Source: an uncultured Lachnospiraceae bacterium
Lineage (GTDB): Bacteria > Bacillota > Clostridia > Lachnospirales > Lachnospiraceae
DNA: 64,000 bases
NCBI GenBank assembly: GCA_910586715.1
Contig: CAJUJG010000008.1
Location: 35,449-99,448 of the forward strand
Direction of reading: 5' to 3'
Of this stretch, positions 1-8,037 are shown one piece after another. Position numbers and translations under genes: made by a program. How positions within the stretch are numbered: the first letter of the stretch is position 1; every line of letters begins with the position of its first letter. The notes beneath the pieces are model-generated. The model was not told where the DNA came from and did not search any database. It saw only the letters and a program-made list of their open reading frames with translations.

Positions 1-177
1 CCTGCTCTCCGCATGCATACAGTACACGATTGCGTCAGGCTGAAAAAACTGATAGTGTATCCGCAAATCAGGCGCCATCAAAGATGTGCTTGCACAGTCA
101 AAATAAAAATCCAGCTGCATAAAAAAATCTGTTATAAGGCGCTTGTTGTTTCCCATAATTAAAAGCTTTTTCTTCAT
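1..177 (-). CDS. Partial response-regulator-like protein (N-terminus only)
   Basis: The frame opens with ATG at 177 behind a good GGAGGG ribosome site and runs off the left edge, so only about 59 N-terminal residues are visible. It begins MKKKLLIMGNNKR and contains FFQPDAIVYC, which looks like the first beta strands and helices of a receiver-type domain in which a hydrophobic strand leads into an Asp. I infer a regulatory protein of the response-regulator-like type seen in Lachnospiraceae, but the output domain lies outside the window. It is divergent from cbiD and shares a 149-base intergenic region with it. Function is uncertain; that it is coding is fairly sure. Confidence 0.55.
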   Translation of the reverse strand, partial: MKKKLLIMGNNKRLITDFFMQLDFYFDCASTSLMAPDLRIHYQFFQPDAIVYCMHAESR

Positions 178-228
178 TGTGTTCTTCCCTCCGCATTCCT
201 ATATTGGTTTCCGTTTTTGAAAGGCTTC

Positions 229-257
229 TTGCCTAATGGTATATCATCTTATATAAT
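229..257 (+). promoter_or_regulatory. Candidate promoter for cbiD-cbiH
   Basis: TTGCCT (229-234) and TATAAT (252-257) are separated by 17 bases, a good sigma-A layout 70 bases before the cbiD start. I looked for the B12 box of a cobalamin riboswitch between 178 and 326 and did not find one. Confidence 0.5.
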
Positions 258-326
258 CTTATCATACCGCCGCTTTATCACGCAACTTATTTAAGCAGTT
301 ATGCGGCAGGGAAAAGGAGATAAGCC

Positions 327-1496
327 TTGATTGACGAATACATCTATAAAAACCACAAAAAGCTAAGATGCGGGTACACTACCGGAACATGCGCGGCAGC
401 AGCGGCAAAGGCTGCCGCGCGTATGCTGTTGACAGGGCAGCGCATTTCGTACGTCTGCATCGACACGCCGAAAGGGATTTCGGTCACGCTTTCATTATCG
501 GATATTGCACTTAGTGATACAACAGCTGTATGCGCTGTGCAAAAAGACGCGGGTGACGACGCGGACTGCACCGACAAAATCCGGATTTATGCGACAGTGC
601 GACGCTGCGCGGACAGCGGTATTGTGATTGAGGGCGGAACAGGTATCGGCAGGGTCACACGTTCGGGATTAGAGCAGCCTGTAGGGAGCGCGGCAATTAA
701 CAGCGTGCCGCGGGCGATGATTCAAAAAGAAGTATGTGCCGAGCTTGCGGCAGCAGGGTATGACGGCGGTCTAGAAGTTATTATATCAGCGCCAAAGGGC
801 ATGGAAATTGCCAAGAAAACCTTTAATCCACGACTTGGAATTGAGGGCGGTATTTCCATTTTAGGCACCAGCGGAATTGTCGAACCGATGAGTGAGCGGG
901 CGATTGTCGATACAATACGGCTTGAATTAAGGCAAAAAAAAGCGCTTGGGTATGAAACGCTTCTGCTGTCGCCTGGAAATTACGGGCAGCAGTTTGCAAT
1001 GGACACATGGGGAATTGACTTGGACGCGGGCGTAAAATGCAGTAATTTTATCGGTGAGACGCTTGATATTGCGTTGGAGCTTGGGTTTTCACAAATTTTG
1101 CTGATTGGGCATATCGGGAAGCTCATTAAGGTTGCCGCGGGCGTAATGAACACACATTCGTCCATGGCGGATGCAAGACTGGAAACACTCAGTGCGTGTG
1201 CGCTGCTTGCAGGGGCAAACGCAGATACGGCACGCGGGATTTTAAATTGCACGACGACAGATGACGCGCTGCAAATCCTGACAGACCGCCATATTTTAGA
1301 TGCGGCGATGGAAATTGCGCTGGAAAAAATGCTTGCGCATATGCGGCGGCGCTTGGGCGGAGGGATTTTGGATATTCAAGATATTCAGATAGAAGCAATT
1401 CTGTTTTCCAATTTACACGGCGTTCTTGCCATGTCAGACAATGCGCAGGCGTTTATCAGACAGATTCCTTTGAAAGGGGCATTATTATCAGAATGA
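327..1496 (+). CDS. cbiD: Cobalt-precorrin-5B C1-methyltransferase CbiD
   Basis: CbiD methylates C1 of cobalt-precorrin-5B in the anaerobic cobalamin pathway, using S-adenosylmethionine, in the cytoplasm. The family signature near the N-terminus is clear (RCGYTTGTCAAAAAKAA, about residues 14-30), and length (389 residues) is normal. Further conserved stretches are GIGRVTRSGL and the Gly-rich TSGIVEPMS region. The start is a TTG at 327, chosen because AAGGAGATAAGCC places a strong ribosome site directly before it and no ATG fits. The stop overlaps the cbiH start by four bases (ATGA), so the two genes are translationally coupled. It sits about 16 kb from the main cob operon, which lacks cbiD and cbiH, so this pair completes that pathway. 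Confidence 0.93.
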   Translation: MIDEYIYKNHKKLRCGYTTGTCAAAAAKAAARMLLTGQRISYVCIDTPKGISVTLSLSDIALSDTTAVCAVQKDAGDDADCTDKIRIYATVRRCADSGIVIEGGTGIGRVTRSGLEQPVGSAAINSVPRAMIQKEVCAELAAAGYDGGLEVIISAPKGMEIAKKTFNPRLGIEGGISILGTSGIVEPMSERAIVDTIRLELRQKKALGYETLLLSPGNYGQQFAMDTWGIDLDAGVKCSNFIGETLDIALELGFSQILLIGHIGKLIKVAAGVMNTHSSMADARLETLSACALLAGANADTARGILNCTTTDDALQILTDRHILDAAMEIALEKMLAHMRRRLGGGILDIQDIQIEAILFSNLHGVLAMSDNAQAFIRQIPLKGALLSE

Positions 1497-2221
1497 AAAA
1501 AATATATATCGTCGGGATTGGTCCCGGCAGCTATGAGCAGATGACAATACAGGCAGTCCGGACTTTGGAACAGTGCGATACCATTGTCGGCTATCCGGTG
1601 TATATTGATTTGATAAAACCGCACTTTCCCCAAAAGAATTATCTTTCCACGCCTATGACACAGGAGGCAAAGCGTTGTAAAATGTGCTTTGAAGAAGCCA
1701 TAAAGGGAAACAATGTCGCCATAATCTGCAGCGGCGACGCGGGCGTGTACGGCATGACAGGGCTTATGCATGTTATCGGACAGGACTATCCGGACATCAC
1801 CTTAGAGCCTGTCTGCGGCGTTACAGCCGCGGTTTCCGGCGCGGCGCTTTTGGGCGCTCCTTTGATTCAGGACTTTGCAGTCATCAGTCTAAGCGACCTT
1901 TTGACGCCTTGGGAAACCATTGAAAAACGCATTCGCGCCGCGGCGCAGGCGGACATGATTATCTGCCTTTACAATCCGTCAAGCCGTAGAAGGCATGATT
2001 TTTTGCAAAAAGCGTGCGATTTGATTTTAGACTATGCATCCGAAGATACGGTGTGCGGAGTTGCCAGGCAAATCGGACGCGAAGGAGAAAACTGCTCTTT
2101 GTATTCGTTGAAGGAGCTTCGGGAGGTTTCTGTCAATATGTTTACGACAGTGTTTATCGGAAACTCACAGACAGTTATCGTAAATGGCAAAATGGTCACG
2201 CGACGAGGGTATCGGCTTTAG
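1493..2221 (+). CDS. cbiH: Precorrin-3B C17-methyltransferase CbiH (CobJ family)
   Basis: This is a tetrapyrrole methylase that performs the C17 methylation and ring contraction of cobalt-precorrin-3. The N-terminal loop IVGIGPGSYEQMT (residues 5-17), the SAM-binding motif SGDAGVYGM (about 80-88) and LYNPSSRRR (about 161-169) are hallmarks of the CobJ/CbiH subgroup. Length (242) is normal for the single-domain form. The ATG overlaps the cbiD stop. The next gene is convergent, and a long perfect palindrome closes the transcript. CbiH is absent from the larger cob operon at 17-30 kb. Confidence 0.92.
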   Translation: MKKIYIVGIGPGSYEQMTIQAVRTLEQCDTIVGYPVYIDLIKPHFPQKNYLSTPMTQEAKRCKMCFEEAIKGNNVAIICSGDAGVYGMTGLMHVIGQDYPDITLEPVCGVTAAVSGAALLGAPLIQDFAVISLSDLLTPWETIEKRIRAAAQADMIICLYNPSSRRRHDFLQKACDLILDYASEDTVCGVARQIGREGENCSLYSLKELREVSVNMFTTVFIGNSQTVIVNGKMVTRRGYRL

Positions 2222-2262
2222 GTTTTATGGTATAATGTCGATAGACATTATACTCGCCCGAA

Positions 2263-2307
2263 TGGTCATTAAACCATAATTACGAAGTAATTATGGTTTA
2301 ATGACCA
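2263..2307. terminator. Perfect 20-bp palindrome between convergent genes
   Basis: Bases 2263-2282 and 2288-2307 are exact reverse complements of 20 bp around a 5-base loop (CGAAG). A smaller 9-bp hairpin (2231-2252) lies just before it. The right arm covers the last codons and stop of the convergent CobU-like gene. The most economical reading is a shared transcription end, although there is no classic T-run. Confidence 0.6.
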
Positions 2308-2674
2308 CGCCGATACCGCTTATCACCCGCACAACCTTATCCGCCTTCGCGGCGAGCATACAGGAGGCTCTTCCCACCGCCTCCCTGTATGTCCGCTGCG
2401 AACCGTCAACAGGCACAATTCCATAACCGACTTCATTTGAAATTATGACACGAATGTCATTTTTTTGAAGAAGCCGCGATATGTTTTCTTCTACATCCTG
2501 TCCGCTCTCCATCAGCTGCCTGATGTATAAATGGAAATCCCTAAGACAGCATTTTCCTGACAGTTCGTTATTTTTTATATCCGCCGCAAAAATGACGTCG
2601 TCCTCGGTCAGTCCATATTGCCTTTTCACATGCTCCCATTTTCCCTGACAACAGCCGCCTATGATAAAATCCAT
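2291..2674 (-). CDS. Short CobU-like adenosylcobinamide kinase/guanylyltransferase paralogue
   Basis: The C-terminal half carries the CobU signature: SNEVGYGIVPVD, then REAVGRASCMLAAKAD and a VISGIG ending. CobU phosphorylates adenosylcobinamide and transfers GMP to it. This copy has only 127 residues, against about 180 for normal CobU and 184 for the second copy at 18086-18640. Its N-terminal nucleotide loop reads GGCCQGK rather than GGSGSGKS, losing the usual Ser pair around the Lys. GGAGGACAAGC precedes the ATG. It could be a specialised or regulatory paralogue or a partly degenerate duplicate; family membership is fairly sure, activity is not. Confidence 0.75.
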   Translation of the reverse strand: MDFIIGGCCQGKWEHVKRQYGLTEDDVIFAADIKNNELSGKCCLRDFHLYIRQLMESGQDVEENISRLLQKNDIRVIISNEVGYGIVPVDGSQRTYREAVGRASCMLAAKADKVVRVISGIGVVIKP

Positions 2675-2824
2675 GCTTGTCCTCCGATTTATGCTTTTAT
2701 TGATAAATACTATATTTCATGCTATTTTACCGTATCTTTTCGGTACTTTCAACAGAAAATAAAAGAAGAATTTACTGAATAATCAATTGTTTATGCTTTC
2801 ATACATATTTTGCCAAAAAAACAG

Positions 2825-2853
2825 TTGTACATTGCCAAAAAATGTGTTAGTAT
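2825..2853 (+). promoter_or_regulatory. Promoter of the riboswitch-surface protein transcript
   Basis: TTGTAC (2825-2830), 17 bases, TAGTAT (2848-2853). Transcription would start near 2860, exactly where the riboswitch aptamer begins. The region 2675-2824 between the divergent genes shows nothing else recognisable. Confidence 0.6.
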
Positions 2854-2861
2854 TTCTATAG

Positions 2862-2954
2862 TAAAAAAGGCAAACATTTCGTGAGGAATGGACGCAAAGC
2901 ATGAAGTCATAGAAATATAAGCACTTGATTATACACTTATGATGGTTCGGCTGC
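2862..2954 (+). promoter_or_regulatory. Cyclic-di-GMP-I (GEMM) riboswitch
   Basis: The core GGCAAAC at 2869-2875 is followed by a 6-bp stem (CATTTC/GGAATG) capped by a GUGA tetraloop of the GNRA type, then GACGCAAAGC at 2890-2899. These are the defining conserved pieces of the GEMM-I aptamer. A second stem (ATAAG/CTTAT) and a closing GGTTCGGCTGC follow. The target is a large surface protein, a typical c-di-GMP regulon member. The expression platform between 2955 and 3029 is not obvious: no strong terminator hairpin was found, so ligand effect (on or off) cannot be read from the sequence. Confidence 0.82.
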
Positions 2955-3029
2955 ATAAATTATGGAACATTGGAAACTGTTTTTTTGTTGCTTGACAGCT
3001 GCTTTAATATTTAATAATGGAGGATTCAT

Positions 3030-6000
3030 ATGAGTAGTCTGAACAGAAAGTTGAAAAGAGAAGTGAAAAAAGCGTTTTGTATACTGCTTGCGGCGGCGAC
3101 GCTCTCTTCGGGCATGGAGCTGCCTGCAAGCGCGACGGAGCTCGCGGAGGCTGTGGAGTGCGCAGAGGAGCTACGCGAGGAAGCGGAAACGGAAATGCTT
3201 GCGGAGGAAGTGTTGGAAGAAGAATCAGAAGAAGCGTCAGTTGTTGCAGAGGAGACGGGATATGAAACCGAAGCCGCCGAAACAACCGCCGCAGCAGAGG
3301 AATCCATCACCACTGCGGAGGCGATTGACACTGAAGAAGCAGAAATCGAATCAGAAGAAGACACAACATTTGCGGAGGAAATCGTTGATACGGAAAATCA
3401 AACGAACGGGTTGACAATCGAACGCCCGTCGGAAGAGATTGGTATCGGTGATCCAATCGTCGGAGGAAAGCTGCCAAACGGATCCGGTTCTTGGTCGCTT
3501 ACCAATGGGAAGCTCATAGTGTCCGGAAGCGGTGAATATTGGCCAAGCACCGGTCTGATTGCTCCTCCATGGTATGAATACCGGGAGCAGATTAAAACAG
3601 CAAGGGTGTCCTTAAGGGGAACAAAGAGTTTTTCCAGCTTCTTTAGCGGCTGCAAGAATCTGACCAGTGTGGATTTTCGTAATACCGATACCAGTAATGC
3701 AACAACCATGAGCAATATGTTTGGAGGCTGTGAAAGCTTGGAAAAGCTCGATTTGAGCAGCTTTAACACCTCAAATGTCACGGATATGTCCTCAATGTTT
3801 TACAACTGTATCAACTTAAAACAAATAACGTTTGGAGAACATTTTAACACAAGTAACGTAACGTGTATGGCTAGTATGTTTCGCTTTGTCAACTTGACTT
3901 CTTTGGATTTAAGCGGCTTTGATATGAGCAAGGTAACGAAAGCTGACGACATGATTTACTCCGACAGTCTGATTGCGCTGGAAACGCCCCGGAACCTAAA
4001 TGTGTCTATCCCACTGCGGGGGACATGGATTACGGATCAGGGATTTATTTGCACTACGCTTTTACAGCACACGGACAAAAGTATTCACTTAAAGCAGAGA
4101 CCGGAGCTTTTGGTGGGAAAAGACAAAAAAGAATATCTTGTCGGTGATACCCTTGACCTTTCGGATTTGACCGTTACACTGTATTACAATTTCAACAACC
4201 ATACGACTACTACCGACTATACGACAAATGCCGCACAAATTGACATGAATACGCCAGGTACAAAATATTTGGTTATCTCTTATCAGGGGCAGAGCGTGAC
4301 GATTAATCTGACCGTAATCGGCAAAAGTCTTTCTGTTTCCAAGATAAAAAAAGAGTACTTTGTCGGCGATACACTGAAGGTAAACGATTTGACCGTAGAA
4401 CTTCTATACACAAACAATATATATCCGGCAGAGAAAATCACATCAGGCTATACGACAAACGCCGCAAGCATTAATATGAATACGGCAGGTACGAAAGATT
4501 TGATTGTGAAGTGGCAAAATCTATCGGCAACCGTGAAGATTACAGTAAAGGAGGACAGCTATTCCAAGATTTCTGTCAGGAACGATATAGATACGTATTA
4601 CCTTGGCGAAACGCTCGACCTGTCCGAACTGCATGTGTTTGCCTGGTCAGTTTCGGGTACACACACTGAAATCACGGACTATACAACAAACGCCAAAGAC
4701 ATTGACATGAATACTGTCGGTACAAAGCAGTTGATTGTGTCCTACCAAAATTTTACGGCAGTATCGGAAATTATCATAAAGCCCGCAAGAACCTGTACCA
4801 AACTCTATTTCCAAAATGGATGTGTGTTCGAGACGGGAACGAAGCCTGCGCCTGATGAATATCTGATTTTTGAGGTTCTTGATGAAGGGAAAGAATTCAG
4901 AATTCATGCCTGCTATTATTGGTCAAATATTGATGAAATTGATATATCGACAACGGGAAAGAAACGGCTTCAGGTTGCACATGCGGAGCTTAAGAGCGAG
5001 CTTGACATCTATTACATTGAAGCGTTCCGTGATGATGATATTGCGCATGAAATCGCCGGATCTCCCAATGAGGATATCGCCTATAAAATCGACAAAAACG
5101 GAAATCTGAAGGTCATGGGAAAAGGCACATGCAAAGCATATGGCTCTCCTATTTGGTCAACGGAGAAGGATTATGCAAAGGACATCAGGACGGCGACGCT
5201 TTATGTAGACGAGGCTGATGATCTTGACGGTCTTTTCAGCGGCTGTGTCAATTTAAGGTCTGCGGATTTGAGTATGGTTGACGCAGGCAGGGAAACCAAT
5301 TTTCGCGGGATGTTTGACGGCTGCAATCAGCTTGTATCAATTTGGACGCCGAAGAATGTAAAGGCGGACGCTGCGCTTCCGAAGGTGGAAGGCACGTATT
5401 GGCATGACCAAAACGGGAAGGTATATACTGCGCTTCCGAAGAATATGAGCACGAGTATTCTGCTGACAAGAGACGAGATACCGGAGGCGGAAAGCTCTGC
5501 TGTTGTGGAAAGTTCTAGGGTTGAGGAAAGTTCTTCTGTAGTGGAAAGCTCTAAGATTGAGGAAAGCTCTTCTACTATCGAAAGTTCCAAGACAGAAGAA
5601 AGCTCTTCCGTAATCGAAAGCTCTAAGGTTGAGGAAAGTTCTTCCATAAAGGAAAGCTCTTCCGTAATCGAAAGCTCTAAGGTTGAGGAAAGTTCTTCCA
5701 TAAAGGAAAGCTCTTCTACTATCGAAAGCCCCAATGTTGAGGAAAGTTCGGAAGTGAATGAAAACACTCCAAGCGAAGAATACAGCGAGGTTGAGGAAAG
5801 CGCTTCGACAATCGAAAGTTCCAAGACAGAAGAAAGCTCTATCGAAACCGAAAGCTCGGAAACGGTTGAAAGCAGTTTGGAACAGGAAAGCACCGAAACG
5901 GACGAAACCGCAAAGACAGACCTAAATAAAATAAGCGGCACGATTTCATCCGTCAAAACAAAAGTTTATGACCAAAACGCACAGGAACCGGCTGTTAAAG

Positions 6001-7067
6001 TCACAGTCATTGAAAACCGTAAAAAAATCACATTGACAGAAGGCGTGGATTATGAAATTGAATACCAAAACAATGTAAACGCCGGAACCGGCACGGTTCT
6101 CGTTAAAGGAATCGGCTCTTATAAGGGAACGCTGAAAGCGACCTTTACAATAAACCAAAAATCAGTCAAAAAGCTTAAAATTTTGACAGGAAGCATGACA
6201 ACAGGTTCAAAGTCCGAACCGCCAGTCTATGTATATGACGGCGCAACGCTTCTGAAAAACGGAACGGATTACAAGCTCGCCTACGACGCCGCTCTTACGG
6301 CAAACGCTGCAAAATCCGCAAAAATAACCGTTACGGGACTAGGCAATTACAAAGACAGCAAAGTTGTCAAGCTGGCTGTATATGATGTGGATGAAGCCCA
6401 TGTCATCAATCCGCAGCATGTCACCTTAAAACAGCCATGCATGGAATACACAGGCAAGGCATTGCAGCCTGCGGCGGCTGTCAAAATCGGCGGCACAACG
6501 CTTACCGCAAATAAAGACTATAAAGTTCGTTATCAAAACAACGTGAACGCTGGAACCGCATATGTGATTATTACGGGAAAAGGCGCTTACAGAGGGGAAG
6601 TTGTAAAACCCTTTGAAATTACGGCATTAAAGGCTGCTAAAACAAAACTGACAATTGCACCGATTTCCGACAGGACTTACAGCGGGCAACTCCAAAAGCC
6701 ATCTGTTACCGTAAAAGCGGGAACGAAAAAGCTGAAAAAAGATATAGATTATACCGTCACTTATACGGGAAATCTTCACGTTTCCACAGCCGGCAAAAAA
6801 GCAAAAGTCATCATTACGGGAAAAGGAAATTACGCAGAATTAACTGCGACGGCAGCATTTACCATTTTACCGCAAAAGATTTCCAAGGCTTCCATAAAAG
6901 GAACCATGAAAAATCTTTCCGTCACCTATAATAAAAAACAGTTAAAAGAAGGCGTTCACTACAAGCTTGCACCTGATGCGTCCAGTGCAAATAAAAACAA
7001 AATCAAGATTACGATAACAGGACTGGGCGATTTTGCAGGTTCGAGTGTAACGAAGACAATAAAATAG
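3030..7067 (+). CDS. Large BspA-like cell-surface protein with Ig-like and Ser-rich repeats
   Basis: A 1345-residue secreted protein. Residues 1-36 form a signal peptide with probable cleavage after PASA. An acidic Glu/Thr/Ala-rich stretch follows to about 130. Leucine-rich DUF285/BspA-type repeats (for example CESLEKLDLSSFNTSNVTDM) occupy about 190-310, with a second partial block near 720-790. Three Ig-like repeats of the DKKEYLVGDTLDLSDLTV type span about 345-590. A Ser/Glu low-complexity region covers 820-964. Several C-terminal repeats built around GVDYEIEYQNNVNAGTG span about 970-1345. No LPXTG sortase signal or membrane anchor is visible, so attachment is unclear. BspA-type repeats often mediate host or matrix adhesion, and control by c-di-GMP fits that. 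ATG at 3030 follows GGAGG. Confidence 0.85.
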   Translation: MSSLNRKLKREVKKAFCILLAAATLSSGMELPASATELAEAVECAEELREEAETEMLAEEVLEEESEEASVVAEETGYETEAAETTAAAEESITTAEAIDTEEAEIESEEDTTFAEEIVDTENQTNGLTIERPSEEIGIGDPIVGGKLPNGSGSWSLTNGKLIVSGSGEYWPSTGLIAPPWYEYREQIKTARVSLRGTKSFSSFFSGCKNLTSVDFRNTDTSNATTMSNMFGGCESLEKLDLSSFNTSNVTDMSSMFYNCINLKQITFGEHFNTSNVTCMASMFRFVNLTSLDLSGFDMSKVTKADDMIYSDSLIALETPRNLNVSIPLRGTWITDQGFICTTLLQHTDKSIHLKQRPELLVGKDKKEYLVGDTLDLSDLTVTLYYNFNNHTTTTDYTTNAAQIDMNTPGTKYLVISYQGQSVTINLTVIGKSLSVSKIKKEYFVGDTLKVNDLTVELLYTNNIYPAEKITSGYTTNAASINMNTAGTKDLIVKWQNLSATVKITVKEDSYSKISVRNDIDTYYLGETLDLSELHVFAWSVSGTHTEITDYTTNAKDIDMNTVGTKQLIVSYQNFTAVSEIIIKPARTCTKLYFQNGCVFETGTKPAPDEYLIFEVLDEGKEFRIHACYYWSNIDEIDISTTGKKRLQVAHAELKSELDIYYIEAFRDDDIAHEIAGSPNEDIAYKIDKNGNLKVMGKGTCKAYGSPIWSTEKDYAKDIRTATLYVDEADDLDGLFSGCVNLRSADLSMVDAGRETNFRGMFDGCNQLVSIWTPKNVKADAALPKVEGTYWHDQNGKVYTALPKNMSTSILLTRDEIPEAESSAVVESSRVEESSSVVESSKIEESSSTIESSKTEESSSVIESSKVEESSSIKESSSVIESSKVEESSSIKESSSTIESPNVEESSEVNENTPSEEYSEVEESASTIESSKTEESSIETESSETVESSLEQESTETDETAKTDLNKISGTISSVKTKVYDQNAQEPAVKVTVIENRKKITLTEGVDYEIEYQNNVNAGTGTVLVKGIGSYKGTLKATFTINQKSVKKLKILTGSMTTGSKSEPPVYVYDGATLLKNGTDYKLAYDAALTANAAKSAKITVTGLGNYKDSKVVKLAVYDVDEAHVINPQHVTLKQPCMEYTGKALQPAAAVKIGGTTLTANKDYKVRYQNNVNAGTAYVIITGKGAYRGEVVKPFEITALKAAKTKLTIAPISDRTYSGQLQKPSVTVKAGTKKLKKDIDYTVTYTGNLHVSTAGKKAKVIITGKGNYAELTATAAFTILPQKISKASIKGTMKNLSVTYNKKQLKEGVHYKLAPDASSANKNKIKITITGLGDFAGSSVTKTIK
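5487..5920 (+). repeat. Ser/Glu-rich tandem repeat tract inside the surface protein
   Basis: This stretch encodes repeated units of the form VEESSSVIESSK, with near-identical DNA units such as GAGGAAAGTTCTTCC recurring many times, at least one longer block (about 48-57 bases) duplicated almost exactly around 5610-5720. Such tracts usually act as flexible, wall-spanning or glycosylated stalks and change length by slippage or recombination. A long open frame on the opposite strand here is only a mirror of the repeat. Confidence 0.8.
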
Positions 7068-7081
7068 AATAATTGTAAAAT

Positions 7082-7115
7082 AAAAATACCTCGCAGTAAA
7101 ACGCGGGGTATTTTT
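7082..7115. terminator. Bidirectional rho-independent terminator
   Basis: AAAAATACCTCGC (7082-7094) pairs with GCGGGGTATTTTT (7103-7115) around an 8-base loop. The stem is flanked by A and T runs, so it can end both the surface protein transcript and the convergent rpiR transcript. Confidence 0.85.
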
Positions 7116-7122
7116 ACTTATG

Positions 7123-7980
7123 TTATAAAAACTTCGGCATAATCGCTTCAATTGTAGCTGCACGCGCCTTTGAAAGAATATCCGGATTTCTCTTACAGAA
7201 AACATAGAAAAGGCACTCTATAATGAAAAGCTGCCCCAGCTTCGCGGCAACAGAACCGGACTGCAGCGGACTTTCATTGTAACCGCACAAAAGCACCACA
7301 TCCGCATAGCCTGCAGCGCAGGAATTTGGAAAGTGCGTTACCAATATGACAGATATATGACGCTCTTTTGCAACATGCATGATGTCTTCCATATCCTTGG
7401 TGGAGCCTGAATACGAGAAAAATAAAATCACGTCTTTCTCTGTGGCAAGCGCCAAATGCATAACCTGCATATGGGAATCCTCAATATGAACAAAATGTGA
7501 CGTCGCCGTGGAAAAACGCGCCCATGCCTCCATTGCCATGACCATGCTTCCCCCATGCCCAAGACAAAATACCCTGTCGGCAGCAGATATGAGGTCTACC
7601 GCCCTGGAAATATTATTTTCATCCAAAAGCTCCATTGTTTCATTCAGGGACAAAATATTCGCATTATAGAGCTTGCGGAAAATACTGCTGAATGTATCTT
7701 GTGATGTTATTGTGTCAGAGGTATGCGAGGACTCTCCCAAGTCCGTCACATAATCCGCCTTGGCAAGCGCCAGCCTCAGGTTATTATATCCCGTCAAGCC
7801 AAGGCTCCGGCAAAAACGTGTAATAGAAGCCTCCGACACACCGCTGTTTTCAGCAAGACTCGAGATAGACATATACTGTGCATCATGTGCATTGGCAAGA
7901 ATATAATCCGCCAGCTTTTGACTGGAACGGGTAAGGGAATGATACTGTGTTGTGATTGTCTCTAAAATATTTTCTGACAA
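7123..7980 (-). CDS. MurR/RpiR family transcriptional regulator
   Basis: The N-terminal RpiR helix-turn-helix is plain (SISSLAENSGVSEASITRFCRSLG), followed by a SIS sugar-phosphate binding domain (about residues 105-245, with CLGHGGS and FFSYSGSTKDM). RpiR proteins sense phosphosugars and control their catabolic operons. Here it is last in nagB-nagA-ROK-rpiR and divergent from the nan genes, so GlcNAc-6-P, ManNAc-6-P or a related phosphosugar is the likely ligand. I chose the TTG at 7980 because AAAGGAGAG lies seven bases before it; the longer frame to GTG at 8016 would place that ribosome site inside the gene. Confidence 0.85.
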   Translation of the reverse strand: MSENILETITTQYHSLTRSSQKLADYILANAHDAQYMSISSLAENSGVSEASITRFCRSLGLTGYNNLRLALAKADYVTDLGESSHTSDTITSQDTFSSIFRKLYNANILSLNETMELLDENNISRAVDLISAADRVFCLGHGGSMVMAMEAWARFSTATSHFVHIEDSHMQVMHLALATEKDVILFFSYSGSTKDMEDIMHVAKERHISVILVTHFPNSCAAGYADVVLLCGYNESPLQSGSVAAKLGQLFIIECLFYVFCKRNPDILSKARAATIEAIMPKFL

Positions 7981-8037
7981 AATAATACTCTCCTTTCGTA
8001 TCGCCTCGCAGCGCACACAAACAGGACATCTGCCGTC

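Noticed and set aside
178..326. Cobalamin riboswitch before cbiD
   Set aside because: The leader was read for the B12 box and conserved core; none was found, and the space is small for the aptamer plus promoter.
5327..5956. 209-codon open frame on the minus strand (Leu/Ser/Glu repeats)
   Set aside because: It is the mirror of the Ser/Glu repeat tract of the plus-strand surface protein and has no ribosome site of its own.
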